From Halomontanus rarus (lineage in GTDB: Archaea > Halobacteriota > Halobacteria > Halobacteriales > Natrialbaceae): a stretch of 64,000 nt of DNA. A model generated the notes under the pieces. The model was not told where the DNA came from, made no database searches, and saw nothing but the letters and a program-made list of their open reading frames with translations. The position numbers and the translations under genes were made by a program. Shown here piece by piece: positions 8,193 through 16,771 of the stretch (within the stretch, counting starts at the first letter, position 1; each line of letters begins with the position of its first letter). The stretch spans positions 310,001-374,000 of the forward strand of contig NZ_CP071597.1 in NCBI RefSeq assembly GCF_017357405.1, given 5' to 3'.

Positions 8193-10952
8193 TCATCTCG
8201 CCTCGAGCCCCCCGAGGTAGCCGTCCATCGTGAGAATCTCCTCGAATTCGGGATACGTGACGCCGTCGGGAACGCGCGCCGGAACGGTGCTCTCCTCGGT
8301 AACGTAGACGAAGTAACCGGCGAACGGACTCACGGTCCGCGTGGGACCGTCGATATCACCGTACGTCGAGTCCTGAAATTCGTAGCTGGTGAACGCGAAG
8401 TCGCTCGCATCGTACGGGACGTCGAGCGGGGAATCGGGAAGCGCGTAGAGGTGCAGCAGGTCGGTGGCCTCCAGCGTCTTCGATACGTGGAACGCCTGTT
8501 CCGCCGCCCCGTACGACCGCGGCGTCACGAACCGCCAGCCGGGTTCGAGCGTGCGCTGGGTCGGCTCGGCCGGCGTGGCTTCCCGGAACTCCACGACGGC
8601 CCGCGTGTCGGTCTCCGGGACGACGACGACGGCTTCGAGGGCGTCGAGCCGTTCGGTACCGTCCGCGAGCGTCCACTCGCCCGCATCCCCGTCGTACCGG
8701 TACACGGCACCCTCGAACTCGTCGAAGACCTCCGCGAGCGGTCGTTCCAGTCCGCCGGGAGCGCCGAGGGTGTACACTTCCCCGGCGGGCATCTCGAGTT
8801 CCACGGCGAACTCCTGGAGTTCGGCGGGATTGACCGCCTGTGGCGGCGCGGTCAGGAACGGGGAAGCGAACAGGACCTCCCCTTCGGTGGCGGTCGGTCC
8901 GCGCGGTCCGTAGTAGTTCATGCGAGCCTCGAGCCCGCCGACCCCGTCGTTCCGGATGGAGACGTTCGTCTCGCTGAGATCGGTGAACGTAACCTCGGAG
9001 TTGGCGGCGGGGACGGTTTCGTCGAGTTCGACGCCGACCGGTGCGACGACGATTGAACGGAAGATCGACACCGCGGAGTCGCCACGACAGGCCAGAACGG
9101 CCACGTCGTCGCTGTTCACGGACCCGTTCTCGAAGTGGATCGAACCGTCCCGGTCCGCCCACAGGCCCAGTTCGGTGGCGTCGATGTGAACGTCGGTCGC
9201 GACGACCGTCGAATCGGCGTCGGATTCGATCCCGTCGCGACCGCCGCTGATCGAGACGTCGTCGAGGGTCGCGTCGGAGTAGAAGGCGTAGATCCCCGAG
9301 GAGTACACGTCGAGGTCGGCGCGCTCGAGCGCCAGCGTCGAGTGCTCCAGCCGGAAGCCGGCGCTGACGTCGGCCGCGAGATCGGCGATCTCGAGCTGTG
9401 AGTCGTCGGCGTAGACGGCGAAGCCGCCGCCGTTTTGCGTGACATTCGCCATCGTCACGTTCCCTCCCGTGACGTTCACCCCCCGTCCGACCGATTCGAA
9501 GAGGGTGTCGGTCACGGTCGTGTTCGTGTTCGACTCGATCTCGAGGGCGACCGACGCATTGTGAAGCTCCGTGCCGGCCACGGACGCCTCACTCCCTTCG
9601 CGGACGTGAACCCCCTCGGTCCCGGCATAGACCGGATTCGTGCGAATCGTACTGTTCGCGACGGTTCCGATCGATTCCGCGTGGAGAGTGACGCCGGACC
9701 GACTCCCCAGAATGGTGACGTTCTCCAGTGTGACGTCGTCTCTGTACGTGTACACCGGAGCACTCGCGTCGATGGTGCTGTCGGTGACGGTGGTCTCTCC
9801 CCCGTACAGACGGAGTCCGTTCCCGCCGACGTAGTCCAGACCGGTCACGTCGAGTGTCGAACCCTGCGCTTCGATCCCCACCCGCCCCCGCAGTCGGACG
9901 TCGGTGAGGTCGGCGCTGGAGTAAGACAGGTCGATCGCGTCCCGTCCCCGGAGATCGTCGCCCTCGAAGGAGACGTCGGAGTTGGAAACCTCGAACGCCG
10001 CGCTCTCGCCTCCGACCACGACGTCGTTCGCTTCGATACTGGTCGACTCCCGTGCGTTGTCGATACGAACGCCGGACCAGGTCCCCGCAGAAGCGTTCAC
10101 GTTCGCGACCGCGTTGCGATTCACGCGCAGACCGCCGGTGTCGACGATCTGGATCCCCGTCTTGCCGACGCCGTCGACGGTGTTGCCGATGACGTTCAGG
10201 CCCCCGCCGCTCGAGACGTTGATGCCGTGTTCGCTCGCGTTCGCGACGTCGTTATCCCTGATTCGCGCGCCCGGCCAGTTCCAGCCGGCGGCCGCGACGC
10301 CCGTCCCGGTGACGTTCGAGATATCGTTGTACTGGACGCGCCCGGTTGCGTCGTCGAGGACGATCGCGGCGTCGTCCGCGCTCGAGCCGACGTCCGAGAT
10401 GACGTTGTCGAGAACGTCGACGCGAATGCTATCGGTCACGCGAATGCCGTCGCCGGACACGCGCGTAATGTTGGTCCCGGCCACTCGGAGGTCGTCGCCG
10501 ACCGTATCGGCGACGATGCCGGTGTTCACGTCGCGAATCGTGAGGTCTTCGACGGTCGCGTTCGCCGTCCCCCGTATTTCGACCCCGACGTCCCAGTTCT
10601 CGAGGGTCACGTTCGTGACCGTGACGTTGTCGACTGCGCCGTTCGGTCCGTGGATCAAGATCCCGGTCCCCGACGGCGATTCACCGTCGACCACGTATCC
10701 GTTTCCATCGATCAGGACGTCGCTCGAGTCGACGTAGAGACACTCTGGAACGCCGCCGTTCGTGACGTCGTTGGTGAGGACGTACGCCCCTGACGTCGAG
10801 ATCGACGCACAACTATCGAGTTCAGTCGCTCCGCTAGCGCCCACGACGCTCCCGGCCCCGAGTCCGCCGAGGAGGATGACGCCGCCGAGGAGGACGGTCG
10901 TGAGGACGAGCATCGCGCGTGTCCGGTCTATCGCGTCAGTTCGTATTATCAT
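8193..10952 (-). CDS. Secreted right-handed beta-helix surface protein
   Basis: This encodes 919 residues. The signal peptide MLVLTTVLLGGVILLGGLGA is followed by a 'CLYVDSSDVLIDGNGYVVDG' opening typical of NosD/PbH1 proteins. Residues ~60-690 then hold more than twenty short beta-helix coils (repeated patterns such as VTNVTLENWDVGVEI, ITRVSGDGIRVTDS, NTVDGVGKTGIQIV). Residues ~700-919 form a separate beta domain found in haloarchaeal surface glycoproteins (LEPGWRFVTPRSYG, VSPFAGYFVYVTEES). Many NxT/NxS sequons suggest N-glycosylation. No transmembrane segment or sorting signal is present, so it may stay attached through the membrane-anchored product of the next gene. The long open frame on the opposite strand is a codon-bias shadow. 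Confidence 0.85.
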   Translation of the reverse strand: MIIRTDAIDRTRAMLVLTTVLLGGVILLGGLGAGSVVGASGATELDSCASISTSGAYVLTNDVTNGGVPECLYVDSSDVLIDGNGYVVDGESPSGTGILIHGPNGAVDNVTVTNVTLENWDVGVEIRGTANATVEDLTIRDVNTGIVADTVGDDLRVAGTNITRVSGDGIRVTDSIRVDVLDNVISDVGSSADDAAIVLDDATGRVQYNDISNVTGTGVAAAGWNWPGARIRDNDVANASEHGINVSSGGGLNVIGNTVDGVGKTGIQIVDTGGLRVNRNAVANVNASAGTWSGVRIDNARESTSIEANDVVVGGESAAFEVSNSDVSFEGDDLRGRDAIDLSYSSADLTDVRLRGRVGIEAQGSTLDVTGLDYVGGNGLRLYGGETTVTDSTIDASAPVYTYRDDVTLENVTILGSRSGVTLHAESIGTVANSTIRTNPVYAGTEGVHVREGSEASVAGTELHNASVALEIESNTNTTVTDTLFESVGRGVNVTGGNVTMANVTQNGGGFAVYADDSQLEIADLAADVSAGFRLEHSTLALERADLDVYSSGIYAFYSDATLDDVSISGGRDGIESDADSTVVATDVHIDATELGLWADRDGSIHFENGSVNSDDVAVLACRGDSAVSIFRSIVVAPVGVELDETVPAANSEVTFTDLSETNVSIRNDGVGGLEARMNYYGPRGPTATEGEVLFASPFLTAPPQAVNPAELQEFAVELEMPAGEVYTLGAPGGLERPLAEVFDEFEGAVYRYDGDAGEWTLADGTERLDALEAVVVVPETDTRAVVEFREATPAEPTQRTLEPGWRFVTPRSYGAAEQAFHVSKTLEATDLLHLYALPDSPLDVPYDASDFAFTSYEFQDSTYGDIDGPTRTVSPFAGYFVYVTEESTVPARVPDGVTYPEFEEILTMDGYLGGLEAR

Positions 10953-11456
10953 ATTGTTACTATTAGTCGCTCCGAACGATCCGACGGGGGACGGCGATTC
11001 GACTATCCAGATGTGTCTCGCAACGGCGTACCAGTCGTGGAATCGACGACCGCGAGTCGAACTGATTTCGACCGCTCAGTCCTCACTCGCTTCCCGCGTG
11101 TCCGGCGTACCTGAATACAGATACCAATATAATTTATACATATCGGTCGCGGAATTCAAATGTTGAACCGAGTTTCAGCCCGTGAACTGAAGTTCGTCCC
11201 GCTATTTTACTTGCTTCGAAATCGGCTCTCACCGATCGATTCGGAGCTGATGGTTACGGTCGATTCTCGGACGAGGCAATCGGAGACCCCACAGTCGGTT
11301 CAGCTCTTCTCGATCCGAAATTGGAGCAGCTAGAACGTGACCCTGCGACGCGAGAACTCGAGTCGTCACGCGACGATCGTACCCGTTCGAGGCGAAGCCC
11401 GATAGCGATCAACGGATCGAAATCCCTTTAGGGGGATCCTTCCTATGGGATACCGA
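10953..11456. other. Intergenic region upstream of tRNA-Trp
   Basis: This holds the divergent promoter of the beta-helix gene (AT-rich 10945-10970), an AT-rich patch near 11120-11160, and the likely tRNA promoter, a CCCTTTA box at ~11424-11430 about 30 bases before the tRNA. No open frame here has coding character. Confidence 0.5.
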
Positions 11457-11631
11457 GGGGTCGTGGCCAAGCCAGGCATGGCGGCTGACTCCAGAGGTAA
11501 CGCGCCCGGGACGACACTCCAGACTGATATACTGATCGGACACCTGATCAGTGTCCGTGTGATGACCCTCTGGAGTTCCGAGGCGCACCGGAGATATCAG
11601 TAGATCGGGGGTTCAAATCCCTCCGACCCCA
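11457..11631 (+). tRNA. trnW: tRNA-Trp (CCA), intron-containing
   Basis: The acceptor 5' strand GGGGTCG (11457-11463) pairs with CGACCCC (11624-11630) and the discriminator is A11631. The D-arm runs GGCCAAGCCAGGCATGGC. The anticodon stem GCTGA pairs with TCAGT (11597-11601) around the loop CTCCAG|A with anticodon CCA at 11491-11493. The T-arm is GGGGG-TTCAAAT-CCCTC. The exons 11457-11494 and 11596-11631 give a 74-nucleotide tRNA; CCA is not encoded. The intron lies after position 37, the classical archaeal site, and is expected to be cut by the bulge-helix-bulge endonuclease. The placement and size match the well-known haloarchaeal tRNA-Trp intron. Confidence 0.95.
11495..11595 (+). ncRNA. 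tRNA-Trp intron, box C/D guide RNA
   Basis: This is a 101-nucleotide intron. It contains GTGATGA (11559-11565, box C/C'-like) and several CTGA motifs (D/D'-like, for example 11524-11527 and 11532-11535). Antisense segments, ACTCCAGA before the first CTGA and CTCTGGAGT after GTGATGA, are complementary to the anticodon region. In Haloferax the tRNA-Trp intron is known to act as a box C/D RNA directing 2'-O-methylation of residues 34 and 39 of its own pre-tRNA. The same architecture here supports that role; the assignment of each box is by eye. Confidence 0.8.
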
Positions 11632-11733
11632 CTTCTCGCGTCACCGACACTCGAATAATCGCCATACGGCGGCGCATTCCTTCCACAAACCCAAACTCGG
11701 ACAGCGTCGGTCCTTTTATGTAACTCGCCCTAA

Positions 11734-11749
11734 ATCGGGGGTACAAATC
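11734..11749 (+). repeat. Displaced tRNA-Trp T-arm fragment (possible att scar)
   Basis: The 16 bases ATCGGGGGTACAAATC match the tRNA T-arm at 11604-11619 (ATCGGGGGTTCAAATC) with one mismatch and lie 130 bases downstream of it. Archaeal integrases use tRNA 3' ends as attB and leave such partial copies, so this may be a scar of past integration. No intact integrase is nearby. Confidence 0.5.
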
Positions 11750-11984
11750 ATTCGGATTTGTGTGCCGAAGGGGTACAGCATCAACGCCTTCTTGCGGTCA
11801 AATAGATTTAGGATTCCTACTATTATGAGCATATCGGTAAATCGAATAGATGGAGTACTAAGAGTGGCCTTGCACAATATGAAGGACATGGTGAAATAAG
11901 AGAAACGTGTAGTATAGTGGGTGAAATATACGAATTAGACACAGAAACAAATGAAAGGAGGAACTTCGGTAGCAGTTTTTATAT

Positions 11985-13103
11985 TCAGTTTCTTCTTTCA
12001 ATTTCCTGCCGTAGAGCGTCCACTTCTTCTACTATCTCATTCATAGTATCCCTCAAATCAGAGCGGTATACATCCATTTCTTCTTCTAGTTCTTTGATTT
12101 TCGAAGATTGAACACCCATATGGTTATGGAGTTCAGCGATCCGTGATTCTAACATGTTTAACTGCATATCATCTGGTCCTGGTCGTCCTACTTTCTCTTC
12201 CTGATTTTCTAGTTCTGTCTCCAATTCTTCAATTTGTATTTGTGTTTGTTCGAAATCCTTAATTGAATCCTCGTGGCTTTTTATGACCTCTGTGTAGTCT
12301 TCAATTTCTCCATCGAGGAAATTCAATAATGAATGTATGTCCTTCATTTGACTGATTGTCTCTTCGTCCGTTGTTTCAGGAACAGAGTCAACTACAGATG
12401 ACCACTCCTGACGAACGTTTTTAAGTTCATTTCGAAATTTTCTCAGATCCTTCTTATCGTTAAGGTCTCTGTCCTCAGAACCGAGAACTTCTGTTATCGA
12501 TTTAGCGGTTTCCAGAGCCTGGTTTCGCCATTTACTCTTACGTTCTATCCCCTGTTTTAACCGGAGATAATTTTCCAGCAGAGTCATTGAACCAGCAATC
12601 ACTAAGAGACCCGAAATTAGTCCAGTAAGTAATCTTATAGAGCCAGAGATTTCTACTACAAACTCTTCTGCCTCAAGCCAATTCGTTGGAACCACATATG
12701 TAGTTAGAGAGATAGCAAGTGCAAAGAGGAGGGGCTTACTATACTTCCAAGCCTTTTGTCGGATCGCCGACTCGACTGTCGTGTTAGCCTCTAAATAGAG
12801 AGGCCTTCGGAAAGCAACTAGGACAGCGACACCAAGAATAACTAGAGAAAGCGCTAGCGAAAAAACCCCACCTCGCACAATCAAAGATTCGTTGTTCTCG
12901 GCTATTTTAAAACTAAATAGAAGACCGCTAAAAACCAGTAGTGCGAAACCCCACTCAAGGAATCGAAACTCCGTCTCAAATCCTAAGGAATCTAAATTAC
13001 TGAAATACCTCTCCTGATAACTGAGTATCGCTTGTAGTAGAATGGCGACTGCTGGAAGAGTTAAGGCTACAAATTGTAGAAGAGCCATCTCTGCCTGAGT
13101 CAT
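11985..13103 (-). CDS. Five-TM membrane protein with C-terminal coiled coil, foreign composition
   Basis: This encodes 372 residues and the family is not recognised. Five hydrophobic segments lie near residues 10-28, 48-65, 78-97, 122-139 and 152-175. They are followed by ~195 cytoplasmic residues with long heptad-type helices, strongest at ~265-372 (QTQIQIEELETELENQEEK, SSKIKELEEEMDVYRSD). The gene is far more AT-rich than its neighbours and uses codons such as AGA, ATA and TTA freely. Its protein is less acidic than usual for this genome. It stands alone just downstream of tRNA-Trp in the accessory tract. The layout suits a sensor or effector that clusters through its coiled coil, as in some defence or virus-encoded membrane proteins, but this is speculation. 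Confidence 0.7.
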   Translation of the reverse strand: MTQAEMALLQFVALTLPAVAILLQAILSYQERYFSNLDSLGFETEFRFLEWGFALLVFSGLLFSFKIAENNESLIVRGGVFSLALSLVILGVAVLVAFRRPLYLEANTTVESAIRQKAWKYSKPLLFALAISLTTYVVPTNWLEAEEFVVEISGSIRLLTGLISGLLVIAGSMTLLENYLRLKQGIERKSKWRNQALETAKSITEVLGSEDRDLNDKKDLRKFRNELKNVRQEWSSVVDSVPETTDEETISQMKDIHSLLNFLDGEIEDYTEVIKSHEDSIKDFEQTQIQIEELETELENQEEKVGRPGPDDMQLNMLESRIAELHNHMGVQSSKIKELEEEMDVYRSDLRDTMNEIVEEVDALRQEIERRN

Positions 13104-13605
13104 ACTTTATAGACAGAAGGATATTGTCTTGAATGTATTGACACAGTATAGGTAGCTATTACTTGCACTTAACTGACTCTTCTTCCAGATTTAATATATA
13201 ATGTTTCTAACTATTTTTTAAAGTATACTGAAAAGTAATGGAGTGCGGAAATCAATCCTCTTCTACCCCTTCCCGTATCGGGATAAAGCGTCCAATTGTA
13301 GACAAGGATAGACGATGATTGAATCCCGTCCTGAAATCGATCTGGGCGCGTTGTACACCATGATGGACGAATAGCAAGCAGCCTCTGACCGACAGACAAA
13401 GCGAGAGAATCGATCTGTGACCGTCTGCAAAGAAGCACAGTGGTTTGCTATATGGATATGCGAATTAACCACTCAATCATTCAAAATAACGGAGAACCGG
13501 CTCAATGAGACTGTTTGCTGAGATAGCAGACGGCACAAGTGCTTGTATTAATCCGCTATAAATTATAGCCGAAAGGTATTTTCTAATTCCAGACACAAGT
13601 ACGGT
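13104..13605. other. AT-rich accessory tract without a supported gene
   Basis: This holds the promoter side of the AT-rich membrane-protein gene and fragments of open frames on both strands (for example 13211-13438 minus), none convincing. It may contain decayed mobile DNA. I see no inverted repeats or RNA gene. Confidence 0.4.
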
Positions 13606-13713
13606 ATGGTACTTGTACTTGTAGGATTGGTGCTACTCGTGCCAGTCTTTCTCCTTGTCTGCTTAGAGACCCGGGACTGGATTGTACAGAAATTAAAAAA
13701 CGCCGATGAATAA
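13606..13713 (+). CDS. Putative 35-residue single-TM protein
   Basis: The ATG at 13606 opens MVLVLVGLVLLVPVFLLV, a single hydrophobic helix, followed by a charged tail ETRDWIVQKLKNADE and a TAA stop. The size and shape match the tiny membrane proteins frequent in haloviruses and proviruses. It sits in the accessory tract next to provirus-like remnants. No homologue is recognised and expression is unproven. Confidence 0.4.
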   Translation: MVLVLVGLVLLVPVFLLVCLETRDWIVQKLKNADE

Positions 13714-13821
13714 TCGCTGTGACACAAGGATTGAACGATAAGCGTGCTCTGGGTGAATCGAACGATTTGCAGTATCCGTGCGAGCTGTATCGCCTGTACA
13801 AAGCAATCGGACTCCTGAGGC

Positions 13822-14211
13822 TCAGAACGCGTCTCCGATTGCAATCTTCGCCTGTTGAGTTCCTCGGTAATCGCCGCCACCGTGCCAGCGCAACAGCGGA
13901 AGACTCGAGGCACGAACGAGTTTGTCCTGAAGGACCGTACAGCCCGATCGACCGTGTGGCCGGTAGACGACGAAACAGTACCAGCCGTCAGCCCGGCGAA
14001 GACGATCGTGGTACTGCCGATCGATTTTGAAGTTCCTCGGTTGGCCGTTCGCGTGCTCGACCATCGTGCTCTTGATCTCGACGGGCGTTCCGTTCTGAAA
14101 GCGGGCGTCGTGCCACGACGCTCGCTCGAGGACGAACCGACGCTTGTCGGCCATCCGTTTCTCGCAGAGGGTGCCGAAGTGGTTCGCTCGTTTCGAGCGA
14201 CTCGCGGTCAT
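13822..14211 (-). CDS. PD-(D/E)xK nuclease-like protein of provirus type
   Basis: This encodes 129 residues. SKRANHFGTLCEKRMADK is followed by WHDARFQNGTPVEIKSTM, in which D (WHDA) and E-x-K (EIK) are spaced as in restriction-endonuclease-like and Holliday-junction-resolvase folds. The IDRQYHDRLRRADGWYCFVVY block completes the core. Small proteins of this pattern are frequent in haloarchaeal viruses and integrated elements, and the location downstream of a decayed envelope-like gene agrees with that. The start ATG at 14211 lies inside another small frame (13988-14344). The ends of the protein look intact, so the gene may still be functional. The nuclease call rests on the motif only. Confidence 0.55.
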   Translation of the reverse strand: MTASRSKRANHFGTLCEKRMADKRRFVLERASWHDARFQNGTPVEIKSTMVEHANGQPRNFKIDRQYHDRLRRADGWYCFVVYRPHGRSGCTVLQDKLVRASSLPLLRWHGGGDYRGTQQAKIAIGDAF

Positions 14212-14344
14212 GGATCGCCGAGCGTACGCGCCCGTCGCGAACGATCCCGCCGTGATCGTGGATCTCTCGGTTCTCGCGGTTGCCGTAGTTCTCCTGCTGC
14301 TCCCGCACCTCGGCCATGACGTGGAGGTCCTGGTCGTCCGCCAC
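13988..14344 (-). CDS. Small provirus ORF, N-terminal part only plausible
   Basis: The GTG start at 14344 directly follows the TGA of the upstream frame (14345-14347). The first ~45 residues (HVMAEVREQQENYGNREN, EIHDHGGIVRDGRVRSA) look like a real small helical protein. Beyond that point the frame runs through the start of the nuclease-like gene and turns into Arg/Ser-rich, shadow-like sequence. The true gene may end early through a frameshift near 14210. No function can be assigned. Confidence 0.3.
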   Translation of the reverse strand: MADDQDLHVMAEVREQQENYGNRENREIHDHGGIVRDGRVRSAIHDRESLETSEPLRHPLRETDGRQASVRPRASVVARRPLSERNARRDQEHDGRARERPTEELQNRSAVPRSSSPG

Positions 14345-15670
14345 TCAGCTCACCTCCTCGAGGTCGCTCGAGTCGCCCCACTCGAATCCCTCGTCGGTCT
14401 CTTCCGGCTCGTCTCGAGCCCGCTTACGTGCGTACAAGGTTGCGACCGCCGAGACGATGATCGTCCGCTCGAGTTCTGCCTGCTCGAGCGCGGTGATGAA
14501 GGCGTCAGCGTTGTAGGTCTCGTAGTCCGGTTCGGACCAAGAGGCGTTCTCAACCTCGTTACCGTCCGAATCAAACATATTCTCGACGGTGAACTGACCG
14601 TCGTAGAACATGATTTCCTCGCCGTCCGAGGTGAACATACGCGGGGTGCTGTTGAAGTCCACAGAGTTGTAGAGGTCTCACCGGTCGTGAATCCACTCTT
14701 CGGGGCCCGTGCGTACAGCGTTCCCTGATACGTCTCGTTCACGTCGCCAACGTAGGTTCGTTCAGACGTGCCGTTTTCCTCGTCGTCGACGCGCTCGATC
14801 TCGGTCGCACCCTCGTAGGAGACGACCATCGTCGTCGCGTTCAGCGACCGATCGGTATCGAGCAGGGCGATGTTCGCGTGCTGCCATCGCTGGTCGGTTA
14901 CGTTGCTATCTCCGGAGAGGTAACGGGCCATCCCCTCAGCGCCGCGAAGTTCCGAAGTCGTGAGCCGACCTCGTCCAGCGCATTGTATACGTCAAATGCG
15001 AACCCATCGGGGTAGTTGTCCTGAACAGTCGAAACCTGTTCCTCGAGCCCAGTTCCACTGTTCGTACCATTCGCCTTCGTCACAGACCTTCTCTGCCGAA
15101 AGCGACGAGTTTTCGTAGGGACTGTCGACCCACGTTTGACCGCTGATCGTGAGACCTTACGAGCCAGCTATGTTACCAGTACGAGACGCATCGTAGTTGG
15201 GATCGGACATCTCGTCGACCGTGATACTGTCGTTTTCAGCTCGTACTGGTCGAGAAGAGGATTGTAGGCGTACCAGTATTGGCTGCCACGGTCATCGTGT
15301 ACGTGTTCGATACGTACCGAGTCGTACTCGTAATCTGACCCGTTAATCAGACTCGCATTGAACGAATCAGTCCCGCCAACAACTCGGGGACCACTGATAA
15401 TACCGTCAGACCCCGACGAATCAAAGAACACCCGGCTCAGATAGGTGTCCGAAATACCATCATCCTGTTGTGAGACGTTCCCTGCATAGGACAGTCGAGC
15501 GTTCTGCCGACTCCCATCGTTCAACAGATTGATCTGCCGAATCGTATAGTACTCCCGAATCGCCTCACGAGCATACGAGTCAGCAGCTGACGCCGTTTCG
15601 TACGAGATATATAAAGGAATCAGCGAGAGTCCGATGCTGAACTCTCTGTCGTTGGGCCGGTTAGAAAGAG
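14345..15670 (-). pseudogene. Decayed envelope/spike-like gene of a haloarchaeal provirus
   Basis: At least four consecutive minus-strand frames join into one protein-like sequence: IPLYISYETASAADSYAREA... (~15660-15240), DSITVDEMSDPNYDASRTG then TISGQTWVDSPYENSSLS (~15240-15090, with an in-frame stop near 15168), FAFDVYNALDEVGSRLRN (~15010-14940), MVVSYEGATEIERVDDEEN (~14930-14680) and FNSTPRMFTSDGEEIMFYDG through to 14345. Each junction needs a one- or two-base shift. The layout resembles large surface proteins of pleolipovirus-type proviruses, in particular the ending 'FTVENMFDSDGNEVENASW... YETYNADAF' followed by a charged tail. The identity is by resemblance only; that it is broken is clear from the sequence. 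Confidence 0.55.
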
Positions 15671-16588
15671 TTCTCGCATAATCTTCTCGCCTATGTCGAC
15701 ACGATTGTCTCGAACCCGCGTGTTTCCGCGCGAGTTGGTCGCCAGATAGATCACCGACGTCAGTTGCTCGCGAAACGTTTCCGGCCGAGAGCAGTAGACT
15801 CGATACCACTTGTCGCCCTCGTAGCGGTTTGCGCGCAGGTCCAGATAGTGTGTGACGAACGGCCTGTGGATGTGCGGCGGGCTAGTTCGAATCCACGCCG
15901 GGAGCTCGCCGTGATCCTTCGGTCCGACTGGACAGTCGTAGGCGGCGAGCACACGGGCGACCATCGAGGGTTCGGTCGGTTCGTAGCAGGTCACGTCCTT
16001 CGCGTCGACCTCCTCGAGTTCGATGCCGAGCGTCTCGGTGACGTCGAACAGCCGCTCCTCGGTCGAGTCGTTCGTGACCGTCCACTCGATTTCGTACTTC
16101 GAACTCAGTCGTCCCGCGGCGATCGTCTGACTGACGAGTGTCGCGATCGCCTCCACGTGCGGATGGTTCGGACCGATGCCGATCCACTCGCGCTCGAGGG
16201 CGTCGAAGACGGCTTCGGCGGCAAACGGCATCGTCGGATTCGTCGAACGCCCCCACCAGGAGTCGAGTTGATCCTGTGTCGCCTCGAGGTGAGCAACGGC
16301 TTCGGCGGGTGTTCGATTCGGATAGCGGTCGTAGTATTCCATCGCGCGCACGTAGTTCCGAACGGTTTCCCTCACGTCATCCTGTCCGCGCTGGTTGTAG
16401 GTCCGCGCGAGGTCTCGCGGATGGGCGATCGAGAGCGAAGAGATGTACATATCGGTTCGTAAGACCAGGTCGACATAACTCTTGTTCACTCGATGACGTG
16501 TTTCGGAATCGACAGACTGCGACGCTTCAAGGGGACGCTGGAAGTGTTCAAGTCGGTGCTGATTATCACTCTTGAATGTGACGTCCAC
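15620..16588 (-). CDS. Unrecognised protein, possibly LAGLIDADG-endonuclease-like
   Basis: This encodes 322 residues from the ATG at 16588. The N-terminal half is helical (VRNYVRAMEYYDRYPNRTP, AVAHLEATQDQLDSWWGRS). The C-terminal half (IEWTVTNDSTEERLFDV, MVARVLAAYDCPVGPKD, HIHRPFVTHYLDLRANR, VYCSRPETFREQLTSVI) recalls the second half of haloarchaeal LAGLIDADG homing endonucleases, including the 'vPvG...lP.WI' and 'SRPe..r..L' blocks. I do not see a clean LAGLIDADG helix, so this could be a degenerate or different family. The 3' end overlaps the broken envelope-like gene, placing it in the same provirus remnant. It may be intact. Confidence 0.45.
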   Translation of the reverse strand: MDVTFKSDNQHRLEHFQRPLEASQSVDSETRHRVNKSYVDLVLRTDMYISSLSIAHPRDLARTYNQRGQDDVRETVRNYVRAMEYYDRYPNRTPAEAVAHLEATQDQLDSWWGRSTNPTMPFAAEAVFDALEREWIGIGPNHPHVEAIATLVSQTIAAGRLSSKYEIEWTVTNDSTEERLFDVTETLGIELEEVDAKDVTCYEPTEPSMVARVLAAYDCPVGPKDHGELPAWIRTSPPHIHRPFVTHYLDLRANRYEGDKWYRVYCSRPETFREQLTSVIYLATNSRGNTRVRDNRVDIGEKIMRELFLTGPTTESSASDSR

Positions 16589-16771
16589 AAACCCTCACGA
16601 TCGAAGCTCTCCCTCGGTTCGGGATGTTTTCGAAAAAATCGGAAACGGCACACTTTCCGTTAAGGTGTCTGGGTTCAATGGTATTCAACTACCGACGGAC
16701 GACGACTGCACGCGCCCCGGTCCTACACAGTGGCGCGCGCAGTCAGTCCGCGGTCCCACAACAGTGAGACC

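Noticed and set aside
9435..10793. 452-codon plus-strand frame over the beta-helix gene
   Set aside because: It is antisense to a clear signal-peptide and beta-helix protein; composition is Val/Asp/Arg-heavy with no motif.
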